Source: Scatomorpha pullicola (GTDB lineage Bacteria > Bacillota > Clostridia > Oscillospirales > Oscillospiraceae). From it: a stretch of DNA of 16,927 nt. Both the position numbers and the translations under genes were made by a program. This document shows, piece by piece, positions 5,787 through 12,773 of the stretch; within the stretch, counting starts at the first letter, position 1; each line of letters opens with the position of its first letter. The DNA is taken from NCBI GenBank assembly GCA_018716545.1, contig DVJU01000131.1, positions 1 to 16,927 of the forward strand, given 5' to 3'. Under the pieces are notes generated by a model, which saw nothing but the letters and a program-made list of their open reading frames with translations, ran no database searches and was not told where the DNA came from.

Positions 5787-6812
5787 ATGCAGCTCGTAAA
5801 AACTGAAGACGCGGTCGGGATGGTACTGTGTCACGACATTACGCAGATTATAAAGGGCGTCACCAAGGACGCCGTGTTCCGTAAGGGTCATATAATCCAG
5901 CCCGAGGACATACCCGTACTGCTCAGCGTGGGCAAGGACAACATCTACGTCTGGGAAAACGACGACAGCATGCTCCACGAGGACGAGGCCGCCGAGATCC
6001 TGCGCGACATGTGCATGAACGACGGCATGAGCGCCTCGAAGCCCAAGGAGGGCAAGATAGAGCTGACCGCCGAGCGCGACGGGCTGTTCCTCGTCGACCG
6101 CGAGAGGCTGCGCGCCGTGAACTCCTTCGGCCGCATGATGATAGCCACCCGCCCCGGCGGCGTGGCCGTCAAGGCCGGAGACAAGCTCTGCGGCACGCGC
6201 ATAATCCCGCTCGTAATTGAAAAGGAGGCCATGGCTCAGGCGAAAGCCGTCGCCGGCGACGCGCCCCTGCTGCGCCTCGCGGAGATAAAGCCCAAGCGCT
6301 TCGGGCTTGTCACCACCGGCAACGAGGTCTACTACGGGCGCATCGAGGACACGTTCACGCCCGTCATCGTAGAGAAGCTGGCGCAGTTCGGCTGCGAAAT
6401 GGCCGCTCACGAGGTCTCGAACGACGACCACGAGAAGATCACCGGCATCATAAACAAGATGCTCGCCGACGGCGTGGACATGGTGCTGTGCACCGGCGGC
6501 ATGAGCGTCGACCCCGACGACAAGACGCCGCTGGCCATAAAGAACACCGGCGCAAACATCGTGAGCTACGGCGCTCCCGTGCTGCCCGGAGCCATGTTCC
6601 TGCTGGCCTACACCGCCGACGGGCGTCCCATCTGCGGCCTGCCCGGCTGCGTCATGTACGCCAAGCGCACCATATTCGACATCGTATTGCCCTACCTGCT
6701 CGCCGACGAGCCGGTGACGGCGGACATGCTCGCAGGACTGGGCAACGGCGGCCTGTGCCTCAACTGCAATGTTTGCCACTTCCCCAACTGCGGCTTCGGC
6801 AGGTGGCAGTGA
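5787..6812 (+). CDS. Short MoeA-like molybdopterin-binding protein with Cys-rich C-terminus
   Basis: This protein of 341 residues is related to the molybdenum insertase family, in which MoeA places molybdate into adenylylated molybdopterin. The molybdopterin-binding fold spans about residues 168-310, with FGLVTTGNEVYYG, the key loop TGGMSVDPDDKTP (from residue 236), GAPVLPGAMFLLAY and ICGLPGCVMYAKRTIFD. It is shorter than typical MoeA (about 400) and lacks the usual C-terminal domain. Instead it ends in Cys324, Cys327, Cys330, His331 and Cys335 (CLNCNVCHFPNCGFG), which could hold a metal or Fe-S cluster. GGAG lies ten bases before the ATG. The stop overlaps the moaC start by one base (TGATG), so the two are translationally coupled. 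It is the first gene of the operon. The family is clear; the exact reaction is not. Confidence 0.85.
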   Translation: MQLVKTEDAVGMVLCHDITQIIKGVTKDAVFRKGHIIQPEDIPVLLSVGKDNIYVWENDDSMLHEDEAAEILRDMCMNDGMSASKPKEGKIELTAERDGLFLVDRERLRAVNSFGRMMIATRPGGVAVKAGDKLCGTRIIPLVIEKEAMAQAKAVAGDAPLLRLAEIKPKRFGLVTTGNEVYYGRIEDTFTPVIVEKLAQFGCEMAAHEVSNDDHEKITGIINKMLADGVDMVLCTGGMSVDPDDKTPLAIKNTGANIVSYGAPVLPGAMFLLAYTADGRPICGLPGCVMYAKRTIFDIVLPYLLADEPVTADMLAGLGNGGLCLNCNVCHFPNCGFGRWQ

Positions 6813-7294
6813 TGGGCTTTACTCACATCGACTGTCACGGCAACGCGCTCATGGTAGACGTGGGCGCGAAGGACGTCACGTCCCGCCGCGCCGTGGCCGA
6901 GGGGCGCATACGCATGTCCCGCGAGTGCTTCGAGCTTGTGAAGGCCGGACGGATGAAAAAGGGCGACGTGCTCGGCGTGGCTCAGGTCGCCGGCATCATG
7001 GCCGCAAAGAAGACCGCCGAGCTCATCCCTCTGTGCCACACGCTGCTGCTGACCGGCGTGAAGGTCGAGCTGGAGCTGCTGGACGGGGAAAGCGCGGTCC
7101 GCGCCGTGTGCTCCGTCAAGTGCGACGGCAAGACCGGCGTCGAGATGGAGGCGCTCACCGGCGCGAGCGTCGCGCTGCTGACCGTCTACGACATGTGCAA
7201 GGCCGTCGACCGCTCCATGGAAATCCTGAGCGTCCACCTCGTGGAAAAGCACGGAGGCAAGAGCGGAGACTTCTACTACGGTGACGAGAAATGA
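6812..7294 (+). CDS. moaC: Cyclic pyranopterin monophosphate synthase MoaC
   Basis: The protein has 160 residues, the normal length for MoaC. MoaC converts the product of MoaA, 3',8-cyclo-7,8-dihydro-GTP, into cyclic pyranopterin monophosphate in the first stage of molybdenum cofactor synthesis, in the cytosol. The family motifs are present in order: MVDVGAKDVTSRRAVAEG, AQVAGIMAAKKTAELIPLCH and GVEMEALTGASVALLTVYDM with KAVDRSM. The start ATG shares its first base with the preceding stop (TGATG), and its stop overlaps the moaA start (ATGA). An earlier in-frame start would lie inside the MoeA-like gene and add unrelated sequence, so it is rejected. Confidence 0.95.
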   Translation: MGFTHIDCHGNALMVDVGAKDVTSRRAVAEGRIRMSRECFELVKAGRMKKGDVLGVAQVAGIMAAKKTAELIPLCHTLLLTGVKVELELLDGESAVRAVCSVKCDGKTGVEMEALTGASVALLTVYDMCKAVDRSMEILSVHLVEKHGGKSGDFYYGDEK

Positions 7295-8256
7295 CCGACC
7301 AATTCGGACGTAATATAAATTATCTGCGCCTCTCCATAACCGACCGCTGCAACCTCAGGTGCCGCTACTGTATGCCTGACGGCTGCGACATGGCCGAGCA
7401 CGGGGACATTTTGAGCTATGAGGAGTTCCTGCGCCTTGCGCGGCTCTTTGCCACGCTCGGCGTGGAGCATGTGCGCGTGACGGGCGGGGAGCCGCTCGTG
7501 CGCCTCGGCGCCGCCGGGTTCGTGGCGGAGCTCAAGCGCATCCCCGGCGTGAAAAAGGTGTCGGTGACCACAAACGGCACGCTGCTGCCCCGCTATGGCC
7601 GTGAGCTGGCGGACGCGGGTCTGGACAGCGTCAACGTCAGCCTTGACACTACCGACCCCGAGCTGGAGCGCGGCATCACAGGCAGCTCCGGCGTCGTAGA
7701 GTCCGTTCTGGAGGGCATCGAGCTGATGCGCTCGCTCGGCGTGCCCGTCAAGCTCAACGCGGTGCTGCTGAGCGAGACGGCCGGGACGATTGCCGACCTG
7801 GCCCGCTTTGCCGCGCACGGTGTACCCGTGCGCTTCATAGAGCTCATGCCGATGGGCGTGGGGAAGAACGAAACCGGGCTGAACCCCGACAAGGCTCTTG
7901 AAATACTCAGGGAGGTCTGGCCGGATTTGCACCCCGTGGACGCGCGCATAGGCTCCGGCCCCGCGCACTACTATGCGAGCGGGCGTCTCGCCGCACCCAT
8001 AGGCATGATAGACGCCGTGTCCCACCGCTTCTGCGCGAGCTGCAACCGCGTGAGGGTGACCAGCCGGGGCTGGCTCAAGCCCTGCCTCTGCTTCGACGAG
8101 GGCGCGGATCTGCGCGAGCTGCTGCGCGGCGGCGCGAGCGACGCGCAGCTGCTCGAGACCATACGCCTCACCATATATAACAAGCCGAGACAGCACTGCT
8201 TCGACACGCCGAAGGAGATGACGGAGTGCCGCCTCATGTCACAGATTGGAGGATGA
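7291..8256 (+). CDS. moaA: GTP 3',8-cyclase MoaA (radical SAM)
   Basis: The protein has 321 residues. MoaA uses S-adenosylmethionine and two [4Fe-4S] clusters to cyclise GTP, the first step of molybdenum cofactor synthesis. The radical-SAM cluster cysteines are Cys20, Cys24 and Cys27 (CNLRCRYC), followed by VRVTGGEPLVR. The second, substrate-binding cluster is CX2CX13C at Cys251, Cys254 and Cys268 by family pattern; direct counting places these cysteines at about 248, 251 and 265 (CASCNRVRV, then LKPC). The protein ends in the conserved Gly-Gly that activates the reaction. Its ATG overlaps the moaC stop by four bases, and the MOSC-MogA gene starts five bases after its stop. All parts needed for activity appear intact. 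Confidence 0.96.
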   Translation: MTDQFGRNINYLRLSITDRCNLRCRYCMPDGCDMAEHGDILSYEEFLRLARLFATLGVEHVRVTGGEPLVRLGAAGFVAELKRIPGVKKVSVTTNGTLLPRYGRELADAGLDSVNVSLDTTDPELERGITGSSGVVESVLEGIELMRSLGVPVKLNAVLLSETAGTIADLARFAAHGVPVRFIELMPMGVGKNETGLNPDKALEILREVWPDLHPVDARIGSGPAHYYASGRLAAPIGMIDAVSHRFCASCNRVRVTSRGWLKPCLCFDEGADLRELLRGGASDAQLLETIRLTIYNKPRQHCFDTPKEMTECRLMSQIGG

Positions 8257-8260
8257 TCAT

Positions 8261-9193
8261 ATGGGTACCGTACTCGCAGTATGTACCAGCGCCGAAAAGG
8301 GCGTACAAAAGCGTGATGTTCACAGCGCTCACTTTACTCCCGAGTGGGGCATAGACGGCGACGCGCACGCCGGGAAATGGCACCGCCAGGTCAGCCTGCT
8401 CAGCGCCGACAAGATAGAGGCCTTCCGCGCCAGGGGCGCGCAGGTGGTCTACGGCGACTTCGGCGAGAACCTGGTCGTCAGCGGCTTCGACTTCCGCAGC
8501 CTCCCCGTGGGCACTCTGCTGCGCTGCGGTGAGGTGCTGCTCGAAATGACGCAGATAGGCAAGGAGTGCCACAGCCACTGCGCAATTTACAAGACCATGG
8601 GCGACTGCATCATGCCTCGCGAGGGCGTGTTTGCGCGTGTGCTCGAGGGCGGCACGATAACCGTCGGCGACGAGATGAGCATAGTTGAGCGCACCTCCCC
8701 GAGGCCGTATCAGGCGGCGGTGATCACTCTCTCCGACAAGGGCGCCGCCGGCGAGCGCGAGGACAAGTCCGGTCCCGCGATAGTCGAGGAGCTCGAGAGC
8801 CACGGCTACGAGGTCGTGGAAAAGCTCCTGCTCGCGGACGGCACAGGTCCGCTCAAGGCGCAGCTCATAAGGCTCTGCGACCAGCGCCAGCTCGACCTCA
8901 TCCTAACCACCGGCGGCACGGGCTTCACGCCCCGCGACCAGACGCCGGAGGCCACGCTCGCCGTCGCGGACAGGGCGGCGCCGGGCATTGCCGAGGCCAT
9001 ACGCGCCGGAAGCATGAGGTACACCAGGCGCGCCATGTTCTCGCGCGGAGTGTCCGTTATACGCGGCAAGACGCTCATTATAAACCTCCCGGGCAGCCCG
9101 AAGGCCGTGCGCGAGAGCCTGGAGGTCTTCCTCGACGACCTCCCCCACGCGCTGGACATGCTGCGCAACACAGTCCACGACTGCGCCAGGTGA
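8261..9193 (+). CDS. MOSC domain-MogA/MoaB fusion protein
   Basis: This protein of 310 residues carries two molybdenum-cofactor domains. Residues about 1-145 form a MOSC domain (GIDGDAHAGKWHRQVSLLS, GDFGENL, GKECHSHCAIYK, GDCIMPREGVFARV). MOSC domains are thought to bind the cofactor or move sulfur through a conserved Cys. Residues about 152-305 form a MogA/MoaB domain (AVITLSDKGAAGEREDKSGP, TTGGTGFTPRDQTPE from residue 216, INLPGSPKAVRE), which adenylylates molybdopterin before metal insertion. The start is ATG 8261, eight bases after GGAGG (8248-8252). An earlier in-frame TTG at 8246 overlaps that site and is rejected. It follows moaA closely in the same operon. The fusion would pass adenylylated cofactor on to the MoeA-like protein. 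Confidence 0.92.
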   Translation: MGTVLAVCTSAEKGVQKRDVHSAHFTPEWGIDGDAHAGKWHRQVSLLSADKIEAFRARGAQVVYGDFGENLVVSGFDFRSLPVGTLLRCGEVLLEMTQIGKECHSHCAIYKTMGDCIMPREGVFARVLEGGTITVGDEMSIVERTSPRPYQAAVITLSDKGAAGEREDKSGPAIVEELESHGYEVVEKLLLADGTGPLKAQLIRLCDQRQLDLILTTGGTGFTPRDQTPEATLAVADRAAPGIAEAIRAGSMRYTRRAMFSRGVSVIRGKTLIINLPGSPKAVRESLEVFLDDLPHALDMLRNTVHDCAR

Positions 9194-9220
9194 CCGTCAG
9201 ACGCACTTTTTCCAGGCAAC

Positions 9221-9238
9221 AACGTGTAAAGTCACGTT
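9221..9238. promoter_or_regulatory. Dyad upstream of modA
   Basis: The perfect inverted repeat AACGTG-TAAAGT-CACGTT is followed by TTTT. It lies in the 91-base gap between the MOSC-MogA gene and modA. It could be an operator controlling the transporter genes or a weak terminator of the upstream genes. The spacing does not fit a Crp site and the bases do not fit a ModE site as I know it. Confidence 0.4.
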
Positions 9239-9284
9239 TTGCATACACATGCTTTTTGCGAACAGCAAGGAGGAAGGAAAGAAA

Positions 9285-10172
9285 ATGAAAAAGTCAAGAA
9301 AACCGCTCGCCCTGCTCATGGCTCTGGCAATGGTATTTTCCCTCGCCGCCTGCGGCACCGCTGCGAGCGACCCCACCGAAGCCCCCGCTTCCGAGGCGCC
9401 GACGGCGGCTCCCAGCGAGGAGCCCGCAGGCGATCCCGTTGAGCTGGTAGTGTTCGCCGCCGCCTCCATGGAGGAGACGCTGACCGAGATTCAGTCCCTC
9501 TACGCCGAGGTGGCTCCGAACGTCACGCTGGTGTTCAACTTCGACTCCTCCGGCACGCTCAAGACCCAGATTCAGGAGGGCGCCGCCTGCGACCTGTTCA
9601 TAAGCGCGGGTCAGAAGCAGATGGATCAGCTCGACATCACCGCCGACGCGAGCGTCAACACCGAGGGTCTCGACTTCGTGCTCGAGAGCAGCCGCATAGA
9701 CCTGCTCGAGAACCGCGTCACTCTCTGCGTGCCCGACGGCAATCCCAAGGGCATCACCGGTTTTGACAACCTCGCCGAGCTGCTCTCCGCGGGCGACGTG
9801 TTCATGTGCATGGGCAACAGCGACGTCCCCGTCGGCCAGTACACCCAGCTCATACTCCAGTACTACAACCTCGACGAGACCACCCTCGCCAACAACGGCC
9901 TTATCACCTACGGCACCAACGTCAAGGAGGTCGCCACTCAGATCAAGGAAGGCAGCGTCGACTGCGGCGTCATCTACTGCACCGACGCCTACAGCGAGGA
10001 CCTTGAGATAGTCGACTACGCCACCGCCGAGATGTGCGGCCAGGTCATCTATCCCGCCGCCGTGCTCAAGACCTCCGAGAACCAGGAGGCCGCCCAGGCG
10101 TTCCTCGATTACCTCACCGGTGACGAGGCCATGGCCGTGTTCGAGAGCGTCGGCTTCGCCCCCGTGGCCTGA
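9285..10172 (+). CDS. modA: Molybdate ABC transporter substrate-binding lipoprotein ModA
   Basis: This protein of 295 residues is exported and lipid-anchored outside the membrane, where it captures molybdate or tungstate. The signal peptide has a basic start (MKKSRK), a hydrophobic core and the lipobox SLAAC with the lipid-bearing Cys23, followed by a Thr/Ser/Pro/Glu-rich linker to about residue 55. The binding fold shows FAAASMEETL, FNFDSSGTLKTQI, GAACDLFISAGQKQM and SDVPVGQYTQ, typical of ModA. The two Ser-rich loops are expected to hold the oxyanion. The start is ATG 9285 after AGGAGG/AAGG; an upstream in-frame ATG (9249) would add residues before the signal peptide. It is followed by a perfect 22-base palindrome and then modB. 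Confidence 0.94.
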   Translation: MKKSRKPLALLMALAMVFSLAACGTAASDPTEAPASEAPTAAPSEEPAGDPVELVVFAAASMEETLTEIQSLYAEVAPNVTLVFNFDSSGTLKTQIQEGAACDLFISAGQKQMDQLDITADASVNTEGLDFVLESSRIDLLENRVTLCVPDGNPKGITGFDNLAELLSAGDVFMCMGNSDVPVGQYTQLILQYYNLDETTLANNGLITYGTNVKEVATQIKEGSVDCGVIYCTDAYSEDLEIVDYATAEMCGQVIYPAAVLKTSENQEAAQAFLDYLTGDEAMAVFESVGFAPVA

Positions 10173-10196
10173 AACTGACAGCATAGCAAAAACAAA

Positions 10197-10218
10197 GCCG
10201 GGGGCATATGCCCCCGGC
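10197..10218. terminator. 22-base perfect palindrome between modA and modB
   Basis: GCCGGGGGCAT (10197-10207) is followed directly by its exact complement (10208-10218). No T tract follows on the plus strand, so it is more likely an mRNA 3'-end stabiliser or a partial terminator than a full stop. This would give more ModA than permease. Read leftward it is followed by a T-rich run and could end antisense transcription. Confidence 0.65.
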
Positions 10219-10243
10219 AAAGACAATGTAAGGAGGTGAGCTG

Positions 10244-10912
10244 ATGGACTGGTATCCGCTTTGGAACTCGCTTCGCATCGCGGCCGTAAGCAGTGTGATC
10301 GTGTTCTTCCTGGGCATCTTCTTCGCCTACTACGTCGCGAAGCTGCCGCGAGTGCTCAAGGGCGTGCTGGACGTCATCCTCACTCTGCCGCTGGTGCTGC
10401 CGCCCACGGTCGTAGGCTATTTTCTGCTGCTCATATTCGGCGTGAACCGCCCGCTCGGCCAGCTGCTGGGCACGATGGGCATACGCTTTGTCATGACCTG
10501 GTACGGCGGCATCGTCACGGCCTCTGTGGTGGCCTTCCCGCTCATGTACCGCACCGCGCGCGGCGCGTTTGAGAGCTTTGACAGCACTCTGGCCTACTCC
10601 GGGCAGACGCTCGGCCTTTCAAACACCTTTATATTCTGGCGCATACGTATGCCGTACTGCCGCCAGGGCATATTGGCCGGAGCCGTCCTGGCCTTCGCCC
10701 GCGCGCTGGGCGAATACGGCGCGACGAGTATGCTGATAGGCTATACCCCCGGGCGCACGGCCACCATCTCGACCTCCGTGTACCAGTACTGGCGCACGGG
10801 AGACGACCGGAGCGCCATGATATGGGTGCTCATCAACCTCGCCATCTCCGCCGTGGTGCTGCTGTCCGTCAACCTGCTTGAGAAAAAGCAGAAGGGAGGC
10901 GGCGCGCGATGA
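10244..10912 (+). CDS. modB: Molybdate ABC transporter permease ModB
   Basis: This inner-membrane protein of 222 residues has about five to six hydrophobic segments and forms the channel for molybdate. The family signature that contacts the ATPase is clear: ALGEYGATSMLIGYTPGRTA at about residues 154-173, the EAA-type loop of molybdate/sulfate permeases. LTLPLVLPPTVVGYFLL is also typical. The AGGAGGTGA ribosome site is ideal, just before ATG 10244. Its stop overlaps the modC start (ATGA). The length matches the family. Confidence 0.95.
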   Translation: MDWYPLWNSLRIAAVSSVIVFFLGIFFAYYVAKLPRVLKGVLDVILTLPLVLPPTVVGYFLLLIFGVNRPLGQLLGTMGIRFVMTWYGGIVTASVVAFPLMYRTARGAFESFDSTLAYSGQTLGLSNTFIFWRIRMPYCRQGILAGAVLAFARALGEYGATSMLIGYTPGRTATISTSVYQYWRTGDDRSAMIWVLINLAISAVVLLSVNLLEKKQKGGGAR

Positions 10913-11973
10913 GCCTCTACGTCGATATAAAAAAGGATCTGGGCGGCTTCAGGCTCTCCGTGAAGTTTGAGGCCAAAGACGGCGTGATGGGCATACTCGG
11001 CCCCTCCGGCTGCGGAAAGAGCATGACTCTCCGCTGCATCGCCGGCGTGGAGCGCCCGGACGAGGGCAGGATAGTCCTCGACGGCGTGACGCTGTTCGAC
11101 AGCGAGCAGCGCATAAACCTCAAGCCGCAGCAGCGCAGGGTGGGCTACCTCTTTCAGAACTACGCCCTCTTTCCCAACATGACCGTGCGGCAGAACATCC
11201 TCTGCGGCGCGAAGTGGGAAAAGGACAAGGCCAAGCGCGAGGAACTGCTCGCGCGATATATAGAGCTAATGCAGCTCGCCGGGCTTGAAGGACACTATCC
11301 GGCGCAGCTCTCCGGCGGCCAGCAGCAGCGCGTGGCGCTCGCACGCATACTAGTGAACCAGCCCAAGCTGCTGATGCTCGACGAGCCGTTTTCCGCGCTG
11401 GATACGCACCTGCGCGAAAAGCTGCTGGTGGAGATGAAAGGCATATTGGAGCGCTTCGGCGGCGTCTCAATCGCCGTGACGCACAGCCGAGACGAGGCCT
11501 ACGACCTCTGCGACACGATAGCGCTCATGGGAGACGGGCGGATACACACGCTCAAGCCTACCAAGGAGCTGTTTGCCGACCCGGGAACCAAGGCCGGCGC
11601 GTCCATGACCGGATGCAAGAACTTCTCCCGCGCCAGAAAAATCGGCGAGTACGAGGTCGAAGCCCTCGACTGGGGCGTCGGCTTCACGACGGCGAAGCCC
11701 GTGCGCGACGACGTCGCCTATATAGGTATACGCGCACACTATTTCAGCCCCAACACAAGGCAGAACAGCCATCCCGTAAAGCTCCTCGGCAAGATAGAGG
11801 AGCCGTTTGAGGACATCATACGCTTCAGATATGCGGCTCAGCCCGAGGGCTCGCCGGATTTGTGGTGGAGGCTTCCAAAACAGTTCCGTCCACAGAATGT
11901 CACGGAGGGCTATGCCCTCGGCACGTCCGGCGCGAACGTTCTGTTGCTCTATGAACCGGATAACAAGGAATAA
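10909..11973 (+). CDS. modC: Molybdate ABC transporter ATP-binding protein ModC
   Basis: This protein of 354 residues powers molybdate uptake with ModA and ModB. Walker A is GPSGCGKS (residues about 32-39), the Q-loop is in LFQNYALFPNMT, the signature is LSGGQQQRVALARIL, Walker B is LLMLDEPFSALD, and the switch histidine is in AVTHSRDEA. After about residue 230 comes an accessory domain (GCKNFSRARKIGEYEVEALD, IGIRAHYFSP) related to the TOBE-like regulatory domain of this family. I cannot see a clear Mop signature in it. Its start overlaps the modB stop, and the Mop protein follows 16 bases after its stop. Confidence 0.95.
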   Translation: MSLYVDIKKDLGGFRLSVKFEAKDGVMGILGPSGCGKSMTLRCIAGVERPDEGRIVLDGVTLFDSEQRINLKPQQRRVGYLFQNYALFPNMTVRQNILCGAKWEKDKAKREELLARYIELMQLAGLEGHYPAQLSGGQQQRVALARILVNQPKLLMLDEPFSALDTHLREKLLVEMKGILERFGGVSIAVTHSRDEAYDLCDTIALMGDGRIHTLKPTKELFADPGTKAGASMTGCKNFSRARKIGEYEVEALDWGVGFTTAKPVRDDVAYIGIRAHYFSPNTRQNSHPVKLLGKIEEPFEDIIRFRYAAQPEGSPDLWWRLPKQFRPQNVTEGYALGTSGANVLLLYEPDNKE

Positions 11974-11989
11974 GAAAGGTGAACAGAAA

Positions 11990-12202
11990 ATGAAACTCAG
12001 CGCACGCAATCAGTTCAAGGGAACCATCGTTGACATCCAGGAAGGCGCCGTCAACGGCATCGTCAAGATTGACATCGGCGGCGGCAACGTCGTCTCCTCC
12101 ACCATCTCCATGAACGCCATCAAGGAGCTGGGTCTGGCCGTCGGCAAGGAAGCCTACGCGGTCATAAAGGCCACCAGCGTCATGATCGGCATCGACGAAT
12201 AA
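11990..12202 (+). CDS. Molybdenum-pterin binding protein Mop (molbindin)
   Basis: This is a small cytosolic protein of 70 residues made of a single Mop domain: MKLSARNQFKGTIVDI, GAVNGIVKIDIGGGNVVSSTIS, AIKELGL, GKEAYAVIKATSVMIGID. Molbindins assemble into rings that bind molybdate or tungstate and buffer the cell's supply. The length equals that of classic single-domain molbindins. The start is ATG 11990, seven bases after AAGGTGA. A longer in-frame version would run back into modC and is rejected. It is the last gene of the molybdenum block and fits as the internal store for what ModABC imports. Confidence 0.93.
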   Translation: MKLSARNQFKGTIVDIQEGAVNGIVKIDIGGGNVVSSTISMNAIKELGLAVGKEAYAVIKATSVMIGIDE

Positions 12203-12428
12203 GCCGGGTGGCGGCTAAACACGGCTTCCTGCTCGTCGCGGGAGGCGGTTCCGGTGAGAAAACCGCAAACGGTCTCATCGTCCCGCGCTTCGGGAACGAG
12301 CCTGAAAACCATGTGGCTGTGAGCCTGGGCTTCGCCGCCCTCTGCGAGCTGGTTGACCAGAACGCGCCACCAGGCACGGCTGACCGCGCAGCACCTGGCG
12401 GCGGGGAGCAAATAATCAAAATATGAGC
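12203..12428 (+). other. Gene-poor stretch with a possible short ORF or remnant (12208-12426)
   Basis: A GTG-started frame of 72 codons (12208-12426, beginning MAAKHGFLLVAGGGSGEKTA) fills most of this gap, but it has no convincing ribosome binding site and no family I recognise. An inverted repeat (12365-12374 with 12394-12403, one mismatch) lies within it. It may be a decayed gene end or a dispersed intergenic element. I would not annotate it as a protein without a homology hit. Confidence 0.3.
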
Positions 12429-12467
12429 AAGCGCGTCCGGGCAGTCAATCAAGGCTCGGACGCGCTT
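12429..12467. terminator. Hairpin between the mod genes and the MFS/small-protein unit
   Basis: The arms AAGCGCGTCCG (12429-12439) and CGGACGCGCTT (12457-12467) pair perfectly over 11 bases, with a 17-base loop. The hairpin sits between convergent transcription units and has only a weak T-rich tail on the plus strand (CATTCTATCT). A bidirectional terminator is the likely role. The bases from 12468 to 12522 hold nothing else I can name. Confidence 0.6.
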
Positions 12468-12522
12468 CATTCTATCTATAACATGGGTACTGCCGTTGCT
12501 TCTTCTCTCACCATTCCCCGGC

Positions 12523-12768
12523 TCAGGACATCTTTGCATATGTAAAATAGCCGAGGAGTCTTACGAGATCTCTCTTATCTGAAACGTACAGTTCGACGCT
12601 CCCGCTGCGGGTCAGCTCGTCTTTCAGCGCGGACAGCCCCTCGCCGTCCGGTGCAAGCTCCAGACACCTGTTGTCCCCTGCTCTGATGAAAAGCGTTCCA
12701 TTACTCTGCCCTATCGCCGACAGCAGCTTATCCTCGTTTGGAATGTGGTATATTCTCATTGCAGGCAC
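12523..12768 (-). CDS. Small protein of unknown function, coupled to the MFS transporter
   Basis: This acidic, soluble protein of about 81 residues (MRIYHIPNEDKLLSAIGQSN, TLFIRAGDNRCLEL, SVELYVSDKRDLVRLLGYF) has no family I recognise. The alternating hydrophobic pattern suggests a compact alpha/beta fold. I chose GTG 12768 because GGAGG lies eight bases upstream of it. A GTG at 12777 overlaps that site, and the ATG at 12759 is 17 bases away from it. The ribosome site overlaps the stop codon of the MFS gene, so the two are almost certainly translated from the same message. Confidence 0.55.
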   Translation of the reverse strand: MPAMRIYHIPNEDKLLSAIGQSNGTLFIRAGDNRCLELAPDGEGLSALKDELTRSGSVELYVSDKRDLVRLLGYFTYAKMS

Positions 12769-12773
12769 ATTGT

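Noticed and set aside
5784..6779. Long leftward frame opposite the MoeA-like gene
   Set aside because: It is a mirror of GC-rich codon bias; the plus strand encodes a clear molybdopterin-binding protein.
7276..8196. Long leftward frame opposite moaA
   Set aside because: It is antisense to an intact radical-SAM gene and has no family features of its own.
9221..9238. Crp/Fnr-type or ModE-type operator upstream of modA
   Set aside because: The half-site spacing is two bases too short for Crp, and the bases do not resemble a ModE site; kept only as an unassigned dyad.
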